From positions 233,894-297,893 of the forward strand of contig JACAXG010000268.1 in assembly GCA_018881555.1 (NCBI GenBank): a stretch of DNA of 64,000 nt, written 5' to 3'. Each line of letters opens with the position of its first letter. Position 1 is the first letter of the stretch. Made by a program: the position numbers and the translations under genes. The DNA comes from Amblyornis subalaris. Lineage: Eukaryota > Chordata > Aves > Passeriformes > Ptilonorhynchidae. The notes under the pieces were generated by a model that was not told the origin of the DNA, made no database searches, and saw nothing but the letters and a program-made list of their open reading frames with translations. Positions 33,462-44,460 of the stretch are shown piece after piece.

Positions 33462-33731
33462 CATGGAATCATAGAATATCCTGAGTTGGAAGGAACCGAC
33501 AAGGATCACCCAGTGCAACCCCAGGCCCTGCACAGCCACCCCACCAATCCCAGCCTGCGCATCCCTGGGAGCGTTGTCCAAAGGCTCCTGGAGCTCTGGC
33601 AGCCTCGGGGCCGTGCCCATTCCCTGGGGAGCCTGGTCAGCGCCCCAGCACCCTCTGGGGGAAGAACTTTTCCCTGGGATCCAGCCTGACCCTGCCCTGG
33701 CACAGCTCCAGCCCTCCCTGGGTCCTGTCCC
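33462..33731 (-). mobile_element. CR1 LINE fragment, group D, antisense
   Basis: Tail 'catggaatcatagaatatcc', then the group D end 'ttggaaggaaccgacaagga' and 'cccagtgcaaccccaggccc'. It continues through 'gaagaacttttccctgggat' to 'ccctgggtcctgtccctt'. It is the only clear copy of this subfamily in the window. Confidence 0.88.
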
Positions 33732-33733
33732 TT

Positions 33734-34261
33734 GTGAGATCCCACCTGGAACAGTGGGCACAGTTGTGGTGTCCCAAACATAAGAAGGACATGGAAATGT
33801 TGGAGCAAGTCCAGAGGTGGCCACAAATGGGAAGTGGACCACAGCACCTCCCCTGTGGACACAGGATGGGAGAGTTGGGAATGTTTAGCCTGGAGAAGAG
33901 AAAGCTGTGGGGAGACCTCACAGCACCTTCCGGGATCTGAAGGGGCTCCAGGGAAGGTGGAAAGGGACAATTCATCAGGAACTGGAGAGACAGGACACAG
34001 GGAATGGCTTCCCACTGCCAGAGGGCAGGGATAGATGGGATATTGGGAAGGAATTGTTCCCTGGGAGGGTGGGCAGGCCCTGGCACAGGTTGCCCGGAGA
34101 AGCTGTGGCTGCCCCTGGNTCCCTGGAAGTGTCCAAGGCCAGGCTGGACGGGGCTTGGAGCAGCCTGGGATAGGGGAAGGTGTCCCTGCCCATGGCAGGG
34201 GGTGGGAATGAGATCATCTTTAAGGCCTCTTCCATCCCAAACCATTCTGGAATTCCGTGAT
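33734..34261 (+). mobile_element. CR1 LINE fragment, group A, long sense copy
   Basis: Starts in ORF2 at S-H-L-E-Q-W-A-Q-L-W, continues K-K-D-M-E-M-L-E-Q-V-Q-R (about 33780-33820), M-G-E-L-G-M-F-S-L-E-K-R-K-L-W-G-D and W-D-I-G-K-E, and ends in the tail 'aaccattctggaattccgtg'. It abuts the group D copy head-to-head with only a few bases between. Confidence 0.95.
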
Positions 34262-34794
34262 TGATCTGTCTGGGCTTTGTGGACACACTGAGCCCACATA
34301 TCATGTCAGTAATTACATAAAATTCATCACTTCCCAGTCACCTGGGAAAATAATTTACTTAATTTACTCAACACAAAAATATTCTTAAGAAGGCACTAAA
34401 AAAAGCTAAAATCCTCCTCCTTTTTCTCAATGTATGGGAAAGCTTTCCTTAGTAAACAAACTTTCCCTTGTGCTTTAATTGGCTGGAAAAACATATGGGA
34501 TTTTTCCTGATTTCCCCTTCCACCCATGTTTTTTCCTGCNTCAAGCTGTGCTCCCGCTGTGGTCAGGACACTTGCTCAGTCCTGCCTTCATGTTGTGTTC
34601 ACAGGAGACATCTGGGAATCAGGGATTGAGGAACAGCCAAGCCATGTTGTATTCCGTTAGAACTGTGAATTTTGGTTAAAACTGGGGAGTTTCTAACATN
34701 AGAATATTACATTTACAGTACTTTCCGTTGCATTTTTTAAAATTTGTTCTGGGGTGGAATTTTTGGTCTTTTTTAATTTGTGGGAATACTTCAA
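34262..34794. other. unique stretch, AT-rich
   Basis: About 0.5 kb, AT-rich, with no recognisable element or exon. Confidence 0.5.
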
Positions 34795-35243
34795 AAAGGA
34801 CATCAAGGGGCTGGAGCGTGTCCAGAGAAGGGGAAGGGTCTGGAAAACACATCCTGGGAGGAGAAGCTGAGGGAGCTGGGGGGGTTTATCTGGAGCAGAG
34901 GAGGCTCAGGGGGGACCTCATTGCTCTGCACAATCCCTGACAGGAGGGGCAGTGAGGGGGGGTCGGGCTCTGCTGCCGTGTCCCAGGGGAAAGGAGGAGA
35001 GGAAATGGCCCCAAATTGCACCAGGGGAGGNTCAGGTTGGAGATTGGAAAAGAAAATTCCACGAAAGAGTGGTCAGGCCTTGGAATGAGCTGCCCAGGGA
35101 GGTGGTGCAGTCGCTGCCTCTGGAAGTGCTCAGGAGCAGTCTGGATGTGGCCCCTTGGGGACAGGGTTTGGGGTGGTGCTGGTGGTGCTGGGGTGGNGCT
35201 GGATGATCCTGGAGGGCTCTTCCCACCTTGGTGATTCTGGGAC
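34795..35243 (+). mobile_element. CR1 LINE fragment, group B
   Basis: Starts 'aaggacatcaaggggctgga' (K-D-I-K-G-L-E type), passes L-R-E-L-G-G-F-I-W-S-R-G-G, W-N-E-L-P-R-E-V-V-Q-S and the L-D-V-A block, and ends 'cttggtgattctgggactga'. A one-base insertion at 'gtggccccttgggg' breaks the L-D-V-A-L-G-D frame. Confidence 0.95.
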
Positions 35244-35924
35244 TGAGTGAGGTGAATTTTGCCTTGGTGACCTTGGTGACACCTTCAAACAACCCAAGGG
35301 ACCAACTCTTCCTGTCCCTGGCCCCTCTGGCTCCAAATCCATCAGCCCCTTAAGGATGTCCCTTAGGGAAGATGGAGTTTGGGGGGTCCTGCCATCACCA
35401 GGATGCTCCCAGTGGTTCCCAGACCCCTCATCCCACCCTGGAGCCGGAGTTCACAGATCCCGGCACATCTGAGCTCTGCCTGCCACCTATTGGTGTGACT
35501 TCTGAGGATTCCCATTCCCAATCCTCACACAATCGGGTTTTTTTAGGCCAACAGCTGTACCAGGATAAGGATTACACCCTTTTTTGGGCAGGGTCACTAA
35601 AAAATGCTTCCTGTGGCCAGGCCTGGCTGTTCCCTGATTCTGGAGAGGGAAGGAAAGGCCAGGGATTGTGTCCTGAAATTGTTGTTTTGTTTTCCCCCAG
35701 CCCACTCCCATGGCAAGCCAAAGGTGTGTTCCCAAAGCCAGGATTTGTGACCTTAAAATTCACNGGACATGGAAGTCCTGGCACTTTATTTGCTTTGCTG
35801 GATGCAGAGTGAAACATTCCAGGCCACTCCACATGGAAATGCCCAATCCAGAGGGAGACAGGTCGGNGCCATTGCGAGGGAATTGGCATTTCAGCTCCTG
35901 GGAGACCGATTCCACCCCACAAGG
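35244..35924. other. unique stretch
   Basis: About 0.7 kb. The frame at 35372-35812 is opposed by an open minus-strand frame and has no domain. Confidence 0.45.
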
Positions 35925-36326
35925 TCATGGAATCATGGAATCCCAGGATGGTTTGGGTTGGAAGGGATCTTAAAGCCCATCCAGTCCCACCCCCNCCATG
36001 GGCAGGGACACCTTCCACTATCCCAGGCTGCTCCAAGCCCCATCCAGCCTGGCCTTGGACACTGCCAGGGATCCAGGGGCAGCCACAGCTTCTCTNGGCA
36101 ACNTGTGCCAGGGCCTCCCCATCCTCCCCGGGAACAANTCCTTCCCAAGATTCCCATCTAACCTTGCCCTCCTTCAGTTTAAGCCCATTCCCACTTTTNC
36201 TGTCACTGCATTCCTTGTCCAAATTCCATCTCAGCTCTCTTGGAACACCTTTAGGCACTGGAAGGGGCTCTAAGNTTTCCCTGGATCCTTCTCTTCTCCA
36301 GGCTGAGCTGCCTCAACTCCCTCAAT
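35925..36326 (-). mobile_element. CR1 LINE fragment, group A, antisense
   Basis: Double tail unit 'catggaatcatggaatccca', then 'tttgggttggaagggatctt' and 'cttccactatcccaggctgc'. It runs back to 'ccttctcttctccaggctga' and 'gctgcctcaactccctcaat'. It has seven or more Ns. Confidence 0.95.
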
Positions 36327-37647
36327 ATCCAATTTACCTTTCAAATAACTCCTTAGGATTACCCAAAATGGGCCAAGGAGCTGCGTTTTCAGAAACTTAC
36401 GGAACNAATCCCAATTTGAGATGCGAAAGGCTCAGCAGTCCAGTGCTCCAGACTCGTGTTCCTTATTTTCAGCATTTCNTCCTTAAGCTTCTTCATTTTG
36501 AACACATCCACCACTAAAGTCCGTAAAAGCCTTGGAATTAAACCCTGAGCTAAATGTGGCACCTCCAGAGATGATATCCAAATATTCCTTTAGTCTGGGG
36601 AGAACAAAAGTCGTTGCTCCATTCTCATGAATCACTTCCAGCCATTATTATTAATATTTAAAAATATGGGTTTTCCACAGGTCTTTGGCGTTGTTTTTAT
36701 TTTTGGCTGGTTGGAGGGTTTTTTTAAGATACAGGAAGGATTCTGATGTTGTCTAAACCTCTAAATATTGAATTTGCAGTGCCTGAGCCTTTTACAATCC
36801 AAGTGAAATGGAATCTTCTGTGTTATTCTCTTAACTCTTGAATATTAAAACAACAAAATTAATTTTAAAAACAAACAAAAAAAANNCCCCAAAACATCCA
36901 ANCAAAGAAACAAAAACAAAAACCAATGTATTTGTGAAATAAAGACAGAGCTGGGCTACTAACTCTTTATTTTCTTGATTTTTTTGAAGGTTTCTGTCAG
37001 GACAAAAATAAATTTCCAAGTGGAACGAGATTAAAACTGGCTGAAAAGCAGGATTTGGGGTTAATAATTCCTTTTCACCTCTTTTTTTATGTGGTTTTGT
37101 TCGGTCAGGACCTCCATCATTTTTTTTCCAGACCTTTTCATGACCCAGAACTCCCCGAACGCTGTTTCCAAAAGGAAGCAGGAATGGTGTTCCTGAAATT
37201 TATCATTTCCTGAGACTTTCTTATGAGTTTCACCTCTGCTGGCCTCTCCACTTCCCGAAATTCCAAGTGCCTCCCGGTGTTCCTGAAAGTGCTGCGGTGA
37301 CTCAGCTCCAGCAGGGCACAGGAGTTTTCCCAAAAACCTGGTCAGGAAACCAAACAAAGCTGGTGGAATTATGTCCACTTGGAATTTTCATCCGTAAATC
37401 TCTGGCCAGCAAATAATAGGCAAATAATAATAATAATTTAATTAAGAATTNAAGCCCCATTCCCATTGAAAAGTGACTTGGACTGTGATGAAAACAGGGA
37501 TGTGTTTGGCTCGTTATGGACTTTGTCATAATCTTTGATTTNATACAAATTTTATTCAGATTTTAAGACAAAAATAAAGAAACTCAAACACCGGAGTTTG
37601 CTCGCAATTCCCATTCCCGGAAATCCCTATTTAATGACATCAAATCG
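36327..37647. other. unique stretch
   Basis: About 1.3 kb, AT-rich, with an A-rich run at 36865-36905 containing Ns. No gene is supported. Confidence 0.5.
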
Positions 37648-37756
37648 CCACTCCTGGGNGTGCTCAGGGGAGGACTGGACGTGGCAATTTTCCGACTGAT
37701 TGATCAAAGATCGGAGCTCTTTTCCAACCTTCAAAATTCCGTGATTTTGATNCTGT
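37648..37756 (+). mobile_element. CR1 LINE 3' end, divergent sense copy
   Basis: 'ccactcctgggngtgctcag' and 'gaggactggacgtggca' correspond to the L-D-V-A block. They are followed by 'cggagctcttttccaacctt' and the tail 'attccgtgattttgat'. An older subfamily than groups A-C. Confidence 0.8.
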
Positions 37757-38491
37757 AAAAAGGAATATTTCCTGGGNTCCAGCAGCACAAATCTGATTTT
37801 ACCTCTGAAAACCAGACAGGGATGGAAATCCAAAGTCAGCCCAGGCCGTGCTGCGCTAATTGATCTCTTAATTGGCTCAGTCAACACAGCAGCTCCATCA
37901 CACGAGCAGCACTAATTGCTACAAGATCCCAGTGAAATGTTAAGCACTCCAAAGGCAAGGAATGGGGATGTGCTGGACTGACTCCACGTGGGCCTGAGGG
38001 AGGGTTTGAATTTTGGGAATCCTTCCCACCCTGAGCTGCCAGGATGGCGAGGACCCCCAGCCTAAAATATATCCGTGTGGGAAGAGTGGGAGAGGAAGGT
38101 CTTGTCCAAAGGAGTAATTCGTGGGGGATTTTGGTAAATATTTGGACATGATTTCAAAGATTAAAATTACAAACACAGAGGAAAATTCTTCTTGGAGATC
38201 CACGGGTGCCCTGATCCCGACCAAACTTGGCTTCTTGCAGGAATTACAGCACAAGGAGCTCCTTTACAATCCCTCAGTCTGCAGAATGTGCCTGGAGAGT
38301 GGATAAGGGCTGAAGTGAGGGCAGAGTTCTGGGATCAGGGCTCTGGCACGTGGGAATATGAACAGGGAGGGATCTTGGGGCAGGATTCATTCCCTGGCTG
38401 GACTGGTGACCGCGAGTCTGCACAAGAAGTTGCTCCCAGTTCACTCCAGGTTTTCCATGAACTGAGTTAAACCCTACAAATGGAATCCTTC
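37757..38491. other. unique stretch
   Basis: About 0.7 kb of unique sequence. No exon or repeat is recognised. Confidence 0.5.
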
Positions 38492-38528
38492 CTGGAATCA
38501 TCAGGCTTGGAAAAGACCTCCAAGATCA
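38492..38528 (-). mobile_element. CR1 3' end relic, antisense
   Basis: 'ctggaatcatcaggcttgga' followed by 'aaagacctccaagatca' is the terminus of an older CR1 type (a match also appears at 58000). Only about 37 bp survive. Confidence 0.6.
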
Positions 38529-38666
38529 GTTTTGTGGCAGCTGAGGGATACCCGGGGTAGGTACAGGAGCTCCGAGCTTCCACCTCCTTCATGGAAAACC
38601 ATTTATTATCGTAGAAGGGGCAGGGATGGTCGGGATGAGCTGTGGATCATGCCCGGGAAAAGAAGA

Positions 38667-38927
38667 GGAAATATCAGATATCGACGGGAAATATCAAATA
38701 TCAACACGAAATATGAAATACCGACAGGAAATACCAAATATCAACGGGAAATATCAAATATCGACGGGAAATATCAAATATCGACAGGAAATATCAAATA
38801 TCNACGGGAAATATCAAATATCGACNGGAAATATCANATATCNACNGGAAATATCAAATATCNANGGGAAATATCAAATATCAATGGGAAATATCAAATA
38901 TCCACAGGAAAAATCAAATATCCAAAC
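38667..38927 (+). repeat. 20-bp tandem array (GGGAAATATCAAATATCRAC)n, about 13 copies
   Basis: The unit recurs exactly every 20 bases across about 260 bp, with variable positions in the RAC/GG part and Ns at matching places in several units. 20 is not a multiple of 3, so the array reads through all three phases every 60 bp. The unit has no sense-strand stop, so frames of more than 180 codons cross it. They encode a periodic K-Y-Q-I-S-T-G-N-I peptide that I regard as an artefact. Confidence 0.95.
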
Positions 38928-40419
38928 CCAGCAGCTAAAATCCGTTTGGCAGCGACAATGCTCTCGCAGCACATCTCGTGTGTGGAATGCCATCCCACCC
39001 CTCTGCCAGTCCCAGGCAGAGCAATTAAAACCACCATTCCCAGGAGCATCCCGGAGGAGTTTGCATGGAATTGCGGAGCGGGGAAGGGGGGGGGGGGGTG
39101 CCACAGCTCCCCCCCGTCCATTAGGCAGGATGTTAATTGTGCTCTGGGTACTGCAGAGCATTAAAACCTGACAGGGAAAATCGCAGCAAACGCCATTCTC
39201 AGGAATTCCAGCTTTTATGCTCCGAGGAGCAGAACGCTCGGAATGGTGAAATAAAGGCCCTTGCCAGGCTCAGTGTCTCTTCCTTCCCAACATTCCAGCT
39301 GGAAACTTGTGGATTCTTCCCTAAAGTGCTGCTGGATTTTGGCCTCATTGCTGTCTCCTCCCAATGGAAGGTGGGAAGGAATTCGGGAGCTCTGCTCTTC
39401 CTGGGATCAAGGCGATCTCAGGCTCACCAGGACTGTTCATGTCACATTTTTTATGGCATTTTTATGTTATTCCACATCAATCTTGTGTTCTNTGGGATAT
39501 CAGAGTAGAACTGTCTTTTAAAAGGATTTTAACAGGACTTTTAAAGGATTTTCCGATGTTGCGGATAGGTAAAACCTTGCAAAATTCTTGTTTCTCCTGG
39601 GATTCTGCACGGTGCTGTTATTCCGGGCTTGTCCCACCTCCTCTGTGGGAACACCTTCCAGGTTGTCCTGCTCAGTGAACTCATCAAAGGCAGTGGAGTG
39701 ATATCCATGAATATCTGGAGTTTTCAGGGAACACAGAATCCTGCAGGTTATATTTTTGCATAAACCCAGAAACAGCAGACACAGGGATGTGATCCCATAA
39801 AGGTTCACAACTCTAGGAGCTTGAACCATAATAAGTAGGATTTGATCCTATTATTTCTTTATTCNAGGATATCACTGAGTCCTGAGAAGAATTAGCTCCA
39901 AAATGGATAAGAATGAAGTTGCACCTCTCCNTGTTTTGAAATGTTCAAAAAACCCCACATATTTAAGAGACTCTCGTCTCTCCNCTCCGCTTGAATTATT
40001 CATGCCCAATCAATCCCTGAAATATCTGCAGCCATTCCATCTACGAGGCTCTGGCCAATTTACAACTTATTTTTAGGCAAAATTCTTTCAAGCTAATGGC
40101 AAAAATGCAGTTGGGATTGGCCTGGTTTGAACCCAGCCTGGTTTGAACCCAAAAGCCCAGCCTGGGCTGCTGCTCTGCCTTAGCTAAGCTGAGCTTAAGA
40201 GAGGAGAGGGATGGGATTTGTGGAGCAATTTAATCCACCCTGGGCCTTCTCCTGGCAGGAGGACTCAGCAGGGAGAAAAATGGGTGCAGATCTTCCCAAA
40301 GGAGTGGTCAAAATTCAGATTTTCCACCTCAGGAAAGAAGAGGCAGATTTGGACCACGCGGGTGAAGGAAGAGGTCAGGGTGAGAAGTGGAATGGGAAGG
40401 AGAATGAAGGGGATGGAGA
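38928..40419. other. unique stretch
   Basis: It holds a G13 run at 39086-39098 and a perfect 15-bp word 'cctggtttgaaccca' repeated at 40121-40135 and 40137-40151. No exon is supported. Confidence 0.5.
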
Positions 40420-40658
40420 GAGGTTGGACTGACAGGACAAGGGGGAATTGTTTCAAACTTCCAGAGGGCTGGGTTAGATGGGATATTGGGAAAAAATTCC
40501 TGGCTGGGAGGGTGGGGAGGCCCTGGCACAGGTTGCCCAGAGAGTCTGCGGCTGCCCCTGGATCCCTGGAAGTGTCCAANGCCAAGCTGGAGCAACCTGG
40601 GATAGTGGGAGGTGGGGGATTGAAATGAGATGAGATTTAAGGTCCCTTTCAATCTGAG
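40420..40658 (+). mobile_element. CR1 LINE fragment, group A, internally deleted
   Basis: Sense reading T-D-R-T-R-G-N-C-F-K-L-P-E-G and R-W-D-I-G-K-K, then 'ccctggaagtgtccaangcc'. A block of about 17 bp ('ggttggacagggct'-type) is missing before 'ggagcaacctgggatagtgg', and the 'tgcccatggcagg' block is missing before the tail 'aaggtccctttcaatctgag'. Confidence 0.92.
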
Positions 40659-42432
40659 AGCAGAAAAAAATCCCTCACAAGCCAAAATTGTTCCCTGTTT
40701 TTGCACAACTCACGTCCATAAATACGGAATTCCCTGTGATAGCCCTGTGCCACCGGGTAGGAGGGACACACTCAGCAGGAAGGCCCAGGCCCTCTGGAAT
40801 AAGTCGTGTGATTTGATCAAAATGACAAGAAAAATCCAAGAACTCCAGCGGAGGAAATAATTGGAAAATTTTCCTTAAAGAACAGTGTCAGTTTCTGAGC
40901 AGAGCCTTCAACAAGTGGGATAGGAAGAGGGAAAATGGAATTGCTCACCACAGCAAGGGGACATAAAACTGATTGTTAAAGTTCANTTTCACATGATATA
41001 AAGGAAAAAAAAAACCTGGATGAGCAGCACTGTTTAACCAACNTGGTCTTAATGATTTTTAGAGATAAAGATTATTCGAGTTCTTCCTGTGGGTGAGAAG
41101 ATTTCCCTCATTCTCCTTGCTGCAAGAACTGTTAGGTCTGGCTTAAAATCCTAAAAACACAAAAGTGTTGGGATTGAGGACTGGAATCTAATCCAACTCA
41201 GCCAGGATTTAATCTCTGGAAGGGTTTCTGCAGTGGGCAATTATTAGATANTACAGAGCAGGTAAAACTTCTTAATTGACATTTGTTAGGTGATGTTTAC
41301 CTGTCTAAGGTGTAAACTGTGTGGGGTAAAACGAAAAAAGAAAATAAAAATTAAAACCAAGATCCTCATCCAAGCCACACTCGGCTCTGTTTGGTTTCCC
41401 AGGGTCAAAACCCAAGCTCCTGAGGTTTTACAAACCCCAGCTCTCCCGAGTTACCCATTGCAGGAGTGGGGCAGGGAAAGGAAAAACAGAGTTTTATCTC
41501 AGCCAGCACTCTGGAAAGGGCTCAGATAAGGTGGAACCCACCTGTGACCCCACTCTGGTCTCAAAACCCCACACATCCCCCACTGCAGACGCTGCCCGTG
41601 ACCCCATTTGCGGCGCGTCCACCCCAGCAGGTTTCCCTCCAGCGAATCCCGGGGGATTTTGCGGATTTGGAAGGCTGAGCGCGACCCAAACGCGAGCCCC
41701 TTTCCGAGGAGAACGGCGCGGGACGCGCCCCGTGACTTCCAACAAGCGGCGGCTCCGGGATTTGGGATGGCTTCTGAGAACTGCGGGATCTTGATGGGCG
41801 TTTGAGCCGAGCTGGGGCTCGTAAGTGATCTCCCTGCCCGGCCTCCAGAACACACTTACGGCGCTAATTGTCTCCACAGAAAGTGATTTTTAATGCACCG
41901 AGATCCTCTCGCTTCCCTCCCCTCCCTTCTTTTCCCTCTCCCTGGGAGCCGCCTCAGGCCTGAGGCTCGGGCGCTGCTCTCCTCGCTGGTGTTTGCCACA
42001 AATAAATGCAAACACAAGGAGATAATTTAAAATTGTTCACCGTTTCCCCCCGTTTTTTGGCTTGTGGGAGCATCACAAGTGATAAATTCCTTCAAAATGT
42101 TTGCTGTTTTGCAAGAGAGTTTAACCAGCAAGAGNAGCTGATCTCAGAGTAGTTTTAATCTCAATTACTTCAGGTTTATGAAACAAAGGAGTTCGAGCCA
42201 TACATCTTTTTTCCAATTAACTGTTTCAAGGAGGGGGATTGCTTCCAGCCCAGGGTTAGGTCAGCAGGATATTATTCCTGAGAGCACAGGCTCGAGGAAA
42301 TTACCTCGGTGAAGGTTTGTGATGGAAGCTGAATCGCCTGCACATCTTTTAAAGTTTCCATCATATTTGCTTGATTTTCCTCCTGTTATTGTGGCCCTGA
42401 TTATTTAAAATTCTCTTTATGGACTCCACTCA
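40659..42432. other. unique stretch
   Basis: About 1.8 kb. It contains the CpG cluster annotated separately at 41605-41850, with AT-rich flanks (41320-41360 and 42000-42200). Confidence 0.45.
41605..41850. promoter_or_regulatory. CpG cluster, possible promoter or non-coding first exon
   Basis: Roughly 25 CpGs in about 250 bp by hand count, in an otherwise CpG-poor stretch. At 41820 the plus strand has 'gggctc' followed by gtaagtgat, a good donor consensus, so an untranslated first exon on the plus strand is possible. The only ATG frame just before it (from 41768) encodes 12 codons. A minus-strand use or a plain CpG-rich enhancer is equally possible. Confidence 0.4.
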
Positions 42433-42546
42433 GCTATCCCAGGTTGCTCCAAGCCCTGTCCAGCCTGGCCTTGGATACTTCCACGGATGGGGAGTCCATA
42501 TCTTGTTGAACGTGGGAGAAAATTCTTCACTTATCTCCTTGCCAGG
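42433..42546 (-). mobile_element. CR1 LINE fragment, group A, antisense, without 3' tail
   Basis: Begins mid-element at 'ctatcccaggttgctccaag', then 'tggccttggatacttccacg', fading out after 'gaaaattcttcacttatc'. The terminal about 60 bp of the CR1 end are missing, so the copy has been cut on the tail side. Confidence 0.8.
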
Positions 42547-43069
42547 AGCGTCTTTGGAAAATCCTCTTTGCTTGGGATTGGGGAGCAGCCACAGCCCAAA
42601 CCAGAGCATTTTTGCCTCCCTCAGAACAGACTGGGAGCCCCAGTGCCTCCAGTGCCCAGTCCTCCCTCAACCCTAAATAGTCAATCCCACCCTGAAAGCA
42701 GCGGGAGTTCGGTTCCCACTTCCCAGGGAATGGCTGAGCCCTGAACCTACAGGAGCAAAATTTGAAACTCAAGCACTGAGCAAACACTTGAGACACAGAA
42801 ACTCCCTAAAAACACCATGCCAGAGGAGCTGGGCTTGTGCCAAGGACAATCTTTTTCTTTTTCTCGGGAAGCAGCTTCATTTCTGCACGCACTTTCCGGG
42901 CGGGATCCCTCCAAAGTTTGCTCCCCAAGCAGCTCTGACACCTGCACAAAAGCACTTCCTAGCAAATGTGTGCTCTGAGCCCACTCAAGGTTTCAAAAGA
43001 GCCCCCAAAAGCCCTTCAGTGTTCCCAGATTGTGTGAGAATGACAGGGAGCCAGGCGGGAAAATGCCAG
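42547..43069. other. unique stretch
   Basis: About 0.5 kb without recognisable content. Confidence 0.5.
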
Positions 43070-43264
43070 AATGATGGAATGGTTTGGGCTGGGAGGGACA
43101 CCAAAGCCCATCCCATTGGGCAGGGACACCTTCCACTATCCCAGGTTGCTCCAAGCCCCGTCCAACCTGCCCTTGGACACTTCCAGGGATGGGTCATCCA
43201 CAGCTTTTCTGTTCCAGGGCCTGCCCACCCTCCCAGGGAAGGATTCCTTCTCAATATCCCATTG
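43070..43264 (-). mobile_element. CR1 LINE fragment, group A, antisense
   Basis: 'atgatggaatggtttgggct', then 'gggacaccttccactatccc', ending at 'ggattccttctcaatatccc'. The 'cccctgccat' segment before 'gggcagggac' is deleted, a feature also seen on the sense strand at 44323. Confidence 0.94.
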
Positions 43265-44322
43265 CAAAGGAAATGCAGTGTCACCACATCCCAGGAGATG
43301 ATCGGGAATTTCACAGCAATTGGTGTTTGCCATCCAGTACCAGCACTTTTCCAGGAGCAGCACAAAAGCAGGAGACCTGACAAAGCCCTGGAAACGCGGA
43401 TCAAGAATCTCAGTGCTCAAACAGGAAAATATAATTGGAAAATAATATTTTGCATGTATTAATTTTTGTTTTCAGGCAAAAATTCTGCGGGATTTTTTCG
43501 CTCTGGCTCATACCTTCGGAATGCTGGAAAACGCTTCATTTCCCTGCTTAATTTCCTGAAATGCTCTCTTTAGCCTGGAAATTCAACCCTCACTGCTTGG
43601 TCAGCAAATTCCCCTCTTGCTGTTCTTCCCTGCTGCTTTCTCGTCACGACGGGCGCTTCCTTTTTTCCTTGCCCGCTTTCCCTGGGACACCAAAGCCAGG
43701 AATTCCGGGCACTCCGGGCTGTGCCACACGTGAGCCACCACCGCTGGGGACAGTCACAGCACAGTGGGCACAGTTCAAACCGTTTTGACTCCAGGGAACA
43801 CACAAAGGATCCCTGTAACTCATCAGTGCCCAGGAGGAATTGGTGAAAGGGAAATGAGGGCTCTGTTTGTAGTTCCCAATTCCTTCCCTTGGCTTTGTCC
43901 AAATCCCCAAAGCCTTGATCGTTGGGCATTGAGTGGCTTTAGTCAAAAGTCTTGGATTTCTCCCTCAGATCACTTCTCCTGAGCTTCCTCTTTGATCCCT
44001 CAGTGGGGAGACACNAGGAAGCGCTGGCAGAGAAAATAAAGAATGGATTCAATCCCACAAGGTGAGAAATTGGGAAGGTTTCTCTTCCAGCACACTGAGA
44101 TCTCTGTTGGAGGACACAGAAGCTTTCCAAGCACATGGAATTCCCNCAGGAACTGTGTGGTCTCCACAGGGTGAAACTTTTTGTGCCTCATAACGGGAGG
44201 TGAGAGAAGAAAACCCTTATGGATCACATTCCTGCAAGATCCCATGAAGTGTCTGACTTCAGTTCCATGGTTCATTCTGAGACATTGGACAGCCAGGCTC
44301 AGGNATCTTCGGGATCCTCAGA
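43265..44322. other. unique stretch
   Basis: About 1.1 kb. Frames on both strands at 43560-43950 overlap, and none is supported. Confidence 0.5.
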
Positions 44323-44460
44323 GTTGTGGATTTCCCATCCCTGGCAGTGTCCAAGGGCAGGNTGGATGGGGCTTGGAGCAGCCTGGGATAGTGGAAGGTG
44401 TCCCTGCCCACTGGATGGGCTTTAGGGTCCCTCCCAACCCAAACNGTTCTGGGATTCCAT
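44323..44460 (+). mobile_element. CR1 LINE 3' end, group A
   Basis: 'cccatccctggcagtgtcca' through 'ggcttggagcagcctgggat' and 'gaaggtgtccctgcccactg' to the tail 'ttctgggattcca'. It shares the short 'cccactgga' deletion type with 43070-43264. Confidence 0.92.

Noticed and set aside
33637..34299. 220-codon minus-strand frame
   Set aside because: Antisense shadow of the sense CR1 copy at 33734-34261.
38667..38927. CRISPR-like regular repeat
   Set aside because: The units are directly adjacent 20-mers with no unique spacers, and the DNA is avian.
38532..39171. 210- and 181-codon overlapping frames giving a periodic peptide
   Set aside because: Produced by the stop-free 20-bp tandem array. Two overlapping frames are open simultaneously, as expected for a repeat and not for a gene.
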